From: Sphingosinicella sp963974575
Lineage (GTDB): Bacteria > Pseudomonadota > Alphaproteobacteria > Sphingomonadales > Sphingomonadaceae
DNA: 64,000 nucleotides
Assembly: GCF_963974575.1 (NCBI RefSeq)
Contig: NZ_CAXBBQ010000003.1
Location: 248,001-312,000 of the forward strand
Direction: 5' to 3'
Shown here piece by piece: positions 61,828 through 64,000 of the stretch (positions within the stretch are counted from its first letter, which is position 1; every line of letters begins with the position of its first letter). The notes beneath the pieces were generated by a model that was not told where the DNA came from, did no database searches, and was given only the letters and a program-made list of their open reading frames with translations. The translations under genes and the position numbers were made by a program.

Positions 61828-64000
61828 ATGACTTCCACGCTTGATATCCGTTCATCCGCCCGCGTGGCTTCGGTGAGCCTATTGGCGCTGAGCGCCGCGC
61901 TTACATTTTCCAATTCCGCGCGCGCGCAGGATGCAGCGGAATCGAATGCGGCGGAAAATTCCGAACTCATCATTGTCACGGGCTCGCGAATCCAGCGCTC
62001 CGGTTTCGATGCGCCGACCCCGACCACGGTTCTGGGCGCTGAAGAACTCGCGCAGGGAAACCGCCCGAGCATCGCACAGGCGCTGAACGACGTCCCGCAG
62101 TTCCGCGCTACGAACACACCTGCCACCACCACGGGCAATACGAACGCAGCCGCATCGCCGGCTGACCTTCGAGGTCTCGGCAATGCGCGCACGCTTACGC
62201 TGTTCAACGGTTACCGCTTCACCGGCTCGGCCGACCTCAACTCGGTGCCGCAGAACGTTATCAAGCGCGTTGACGTCGTGACCGGCGGCGCATCCGCGGC
62301 TTGGGGTTCGGGCGCCGTCGCGGGCGTGGTCAACCTCATCATCGACGACAACATGACCGGCGTGAAGGCGGGCCTCAACACGGGTGTATCCACCTATGGT
62401 GACGGCCAGCGTTACGGCGGCGACCTCGCATGGGGCACGAAGTTCGCCGACGATCGCGGACATTTCATGATTGCCGGCGAATATCTGCAGGACAAAGGGG
62501 CCTGGGATCGCGACTCGCGCAAGAACATGAACGGCGGCCTCTTCCAGCGCGCCGACGGTCAACTCGTTCTGACGGAAGACATCAAGTACACGATCCTCAA
62601 TCGTGGTGGTTCAATCCTCAGCCTGACAGCCGCGCCCTACAATCTGATCTTCAACCCAGACGGTTCGGTCGGCCCGCTGCCGCTCGGCAGCGAAACGTTC
62701 GGCCAGCAGACTGTCGGCGGCGACGGTCAGGGCCTCTACGAGTATCTCTCGGTCAGCACGCCTTACAAGCGCATCAATGTTTTCGCGCGCGCAAGCTATG
62801 ACGTGACGGACTCGATGAAGCTTTGGGTCGATGCCCGCTACAACCGCATGTCGTCGGATTTCACGTTCTTCCCGGACACGCCGATCGCCGTCATCATGCC
62901 GGACAACGCGTTCCTCACGGATGCAGCCCGCACGCAACTCGCCACGGCGGGCGTCGCCGGACCGTTCGTTCTGGGACGTATCCTTGACGATGTCGGGCCT
63001 GACCGGTTCCTCAATTATCGTTACAAGCGCCAGAACATGGAGATCGCGGCTGGCGTCGATGGTTCGATCGGCGATCGATGGAAATATCGCGCCTACTACA
63101 ATCATGGTGAGCTGAAGAACGATCAGTGGCTGGACAACCAGAGGATCACCGCCAATTTCAACCGCGCGGTCGATTCGGTGCTGGTCGGCGGCACGCCGGT
63201 CTGCCGCGTCAATGCCGACGCCAATGCAGCCAACGATGATCCGGCCTGCGTTCCCATCAACATTCTCGGCAATGGCAACATTACCGATGCGGCGCGCGCT
63301 TATTCTTTCGCGTCGGGTGGTTCGGTGACAACGACCAAGCTCGACACCGCTGGCGTCAGCCTCAGCGGCGAGCTTTTCTCGATGTGGGCCGGGCCCGTGG
63401 ACATCGCTGTCGGCAGCGACTGGCGCTGGGAAGAGTTCACGACCAACTCAACCGACCCCTACTCAGTAAACCGCCAACTGACGCCGCTCAACTTCTCGGC
63501 CACCAACGGCGGGTTCGACGTGAAGGAGTTCTTCGCGGAGGTAAACGCGCCGCTTCTCGACATCGCCGACACCGCACGTCTCGACGTGAATGGAGCCCTG
63601 CGTTATTCCGACTACAGCACGAGCGGCGGCATCTGGACATGGAAGACCGGCAGCACGCTGCGGCTTTTCAATGATCTGCTGCTGAGGGCTGTCTATTCGC
63701 GTGATATTCGTTCGCCGAGCATCAGCGAATATTATCTCGCCCGCGCGACCAATCTCGGGAACATGATCGACCCCTTCCGCGGCAACGCGCTTGCGCTCAA
63801 CGTGTACAGCTACACGGGCGGTAATCCCGATCTGGACCCCGAAGTCGCGCACACGCTGACGCTTGGAGGGTCCTACTCTCCGAATTTCGTTCCAGGCCTT
63901 CGGGTTTCGGCCGATTTCTACAAGATCAAGATCGACGACGTCATCGTGACCCTTCTGGCACAGGACGTGCTGGGACTCTGCTATGACGCAAATCCGAGCG
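61828..64000 (+). CDS. TonB-dependent outer membrane receptor 2 (3' end outside window)
   Basis: Open to the window end; 724 complete codons are visible. ATG 61828 follows AAAAGGGG and begins MTSTLDIRSSARVASVSLLA, a signal peptide of the same kind as receptor 1. The plug has NSELIIVTGSRIQRSGFDAP, PADLRGLGNARTLTLFNGYR and VVTGGASAAWGSGAVAGVVN, clearly paralogous to receptor 1. It arose by duplication including the leader, and then diverged, so its substrate may differ. Confidence 0.93.
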   Translation, partial: MTSTLDIRSSARVASVSLLALSAALTFSNSARAQDAAESNAAENSELIIVTGSRIQRSGFDAPTPTTVLGAEELAQGNRPSIAQALNDVPQFRATNTPATTTGNTNAAASPADLRGLGNARTLTLFNGYRFTGSADLNSVPQNVIKRVDVVTGGASAAWGSGAVAGVVNLIIDDNMTGVKAGLNTGVSTYGDGQRYGGDLAWGTKFADDRGHFMIAGEYLQDKGAWDRDSRKNMNGGLFQRADGQLVLTEDIKYTILNRGGSILSLTAAPYNLIFNPDGSVGPLPLGSETFGQQTVGGDGQGLYEYLSVSTPYKRINVFARASYDVTDSMKLWVDARYNRMSSDFTFFPDTPIAVIMPDNAFLTDAARTQLATAGVAGPFVLGRILDDVGPDRFLNYRYKRQNMEIAAGVDGSIGDRWKYRAYYNHGELKNDQWLDNQRITANFNRAVDSVLVGGTPVCRVNADANAANDDPACVPINILGNGNITDAARAYSFASGGSVTTTKLDTAGVSLSGELFSMWAGPVDIAVGSDWRWEEFTTNSTDPYSVNRQLTPLNFSATNGGFDVKEFFAEVNAPLLDIADTARLDVNGALRYSDYSTSGGIWTWKTGSTLRLFNDLLLRAVYSRDIRSPSISEYYLARATNLGNMIDPFRGNALALNVYSYTGGNPDLDPEVAHTLTLGGSYSPNFVPGLRVSADFYKIKIDDVIVTLLAQDVLGLCYDANPS

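Overview
The window reads as chromosomal DNA of an alphaproteobacterium, most likely a member of the Sphingomonadales. This is an inference from gene content: high-GC coding sequence, the pckA / ChvI-ChvG / HprK / RapZ / EIIA-Man / HPr block, a STAS-fused MlaE, a PEP-CTERM protein, paralogous TonB-dependent receptors and many translationally coupled genes with GTG or TTG starts. No rRNA, transposase, integrase, phage gene or CRISPR array was seen. One tRNA gene (Arg, anticodon CCT) is present.

Layout. 0-6.3 kb: end of an EmrB-type exporter, then asd, a DUF502 membrane protein and leuB-leuD-leuC on the minus strand. 6.3-11.4 kb: the classic ffh-rpsP-rimM-trmD-rplS translation operon, interrupted by a secreted serine hydrolase that overlaps trmD. 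11.8-16.8 kb: a small beta-barrel protein, an exported lipoprotein with a methyltransferase fold, and the coupled run dapF-mtaB-ftsY-yciB. 16.8-21.7 kb: an acyltransferase-3 membrane protein with two large paralogous secreted proteins of unknown function, one carrying a long Thr-Pro linker. 21.9-27.5 kb: sodB, then a phage-shock (Psp) locus with divergent pspF, a near-consensus sigma-54 promoter, a 57-aa exported peptide, pspA, pspB, two PspC-type genes and five more small membrane proteins, four of which end in the same coiled-coil motif. 27.7-30.4 kb: sufE with two hotdog thioesterases, and three small minus-strand genes. 30.4-37.3 kb: pckA, chvI-chvG, short hprK, rapZ, EIIA, HPr and a SpoU methyltransferase. 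37.3-44.8 kb: rmuC, an SMP-30 protein, an Mla-type lipid transport operon and an M48 protease. 44.8-49.2 kb: two orphan Flp pilins, mutT, a methyltransferase, comF, grxC, a nitrilase-family amidase, a DUF1178 protein and tRNA-Arg. 49.6-52.1 kb: an unusual GNAT-like protein, an SMR exporter and a PEP-CTERM protein with its own sigma-54 promoter. 52.2-64.0 kb: two related serine hydrolases, a D-aminoacylase-type amidohydrolase, a class A beta-lactamase homologue with an atypical omega loop, and two TonB-dependent receptors, the second cut by the window end.

The best candidates for undescribed biology are: (1) the enlarged Psp operon, where a family of single-span coiled-coil proteins appears to have expanded behind pspABC; (2) the 52-64 kb gene set, which looks like an uptake and hydrolysis system for a peptide or amide substrate, possibly containing D-amino acids, with similar promoter regions in front of several genes; and (3) the acyltransferase plus paired secreted paralogues, which resemble a cell-surface polysaccharide module. 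All assignments come from reading motifs; no database search was made.
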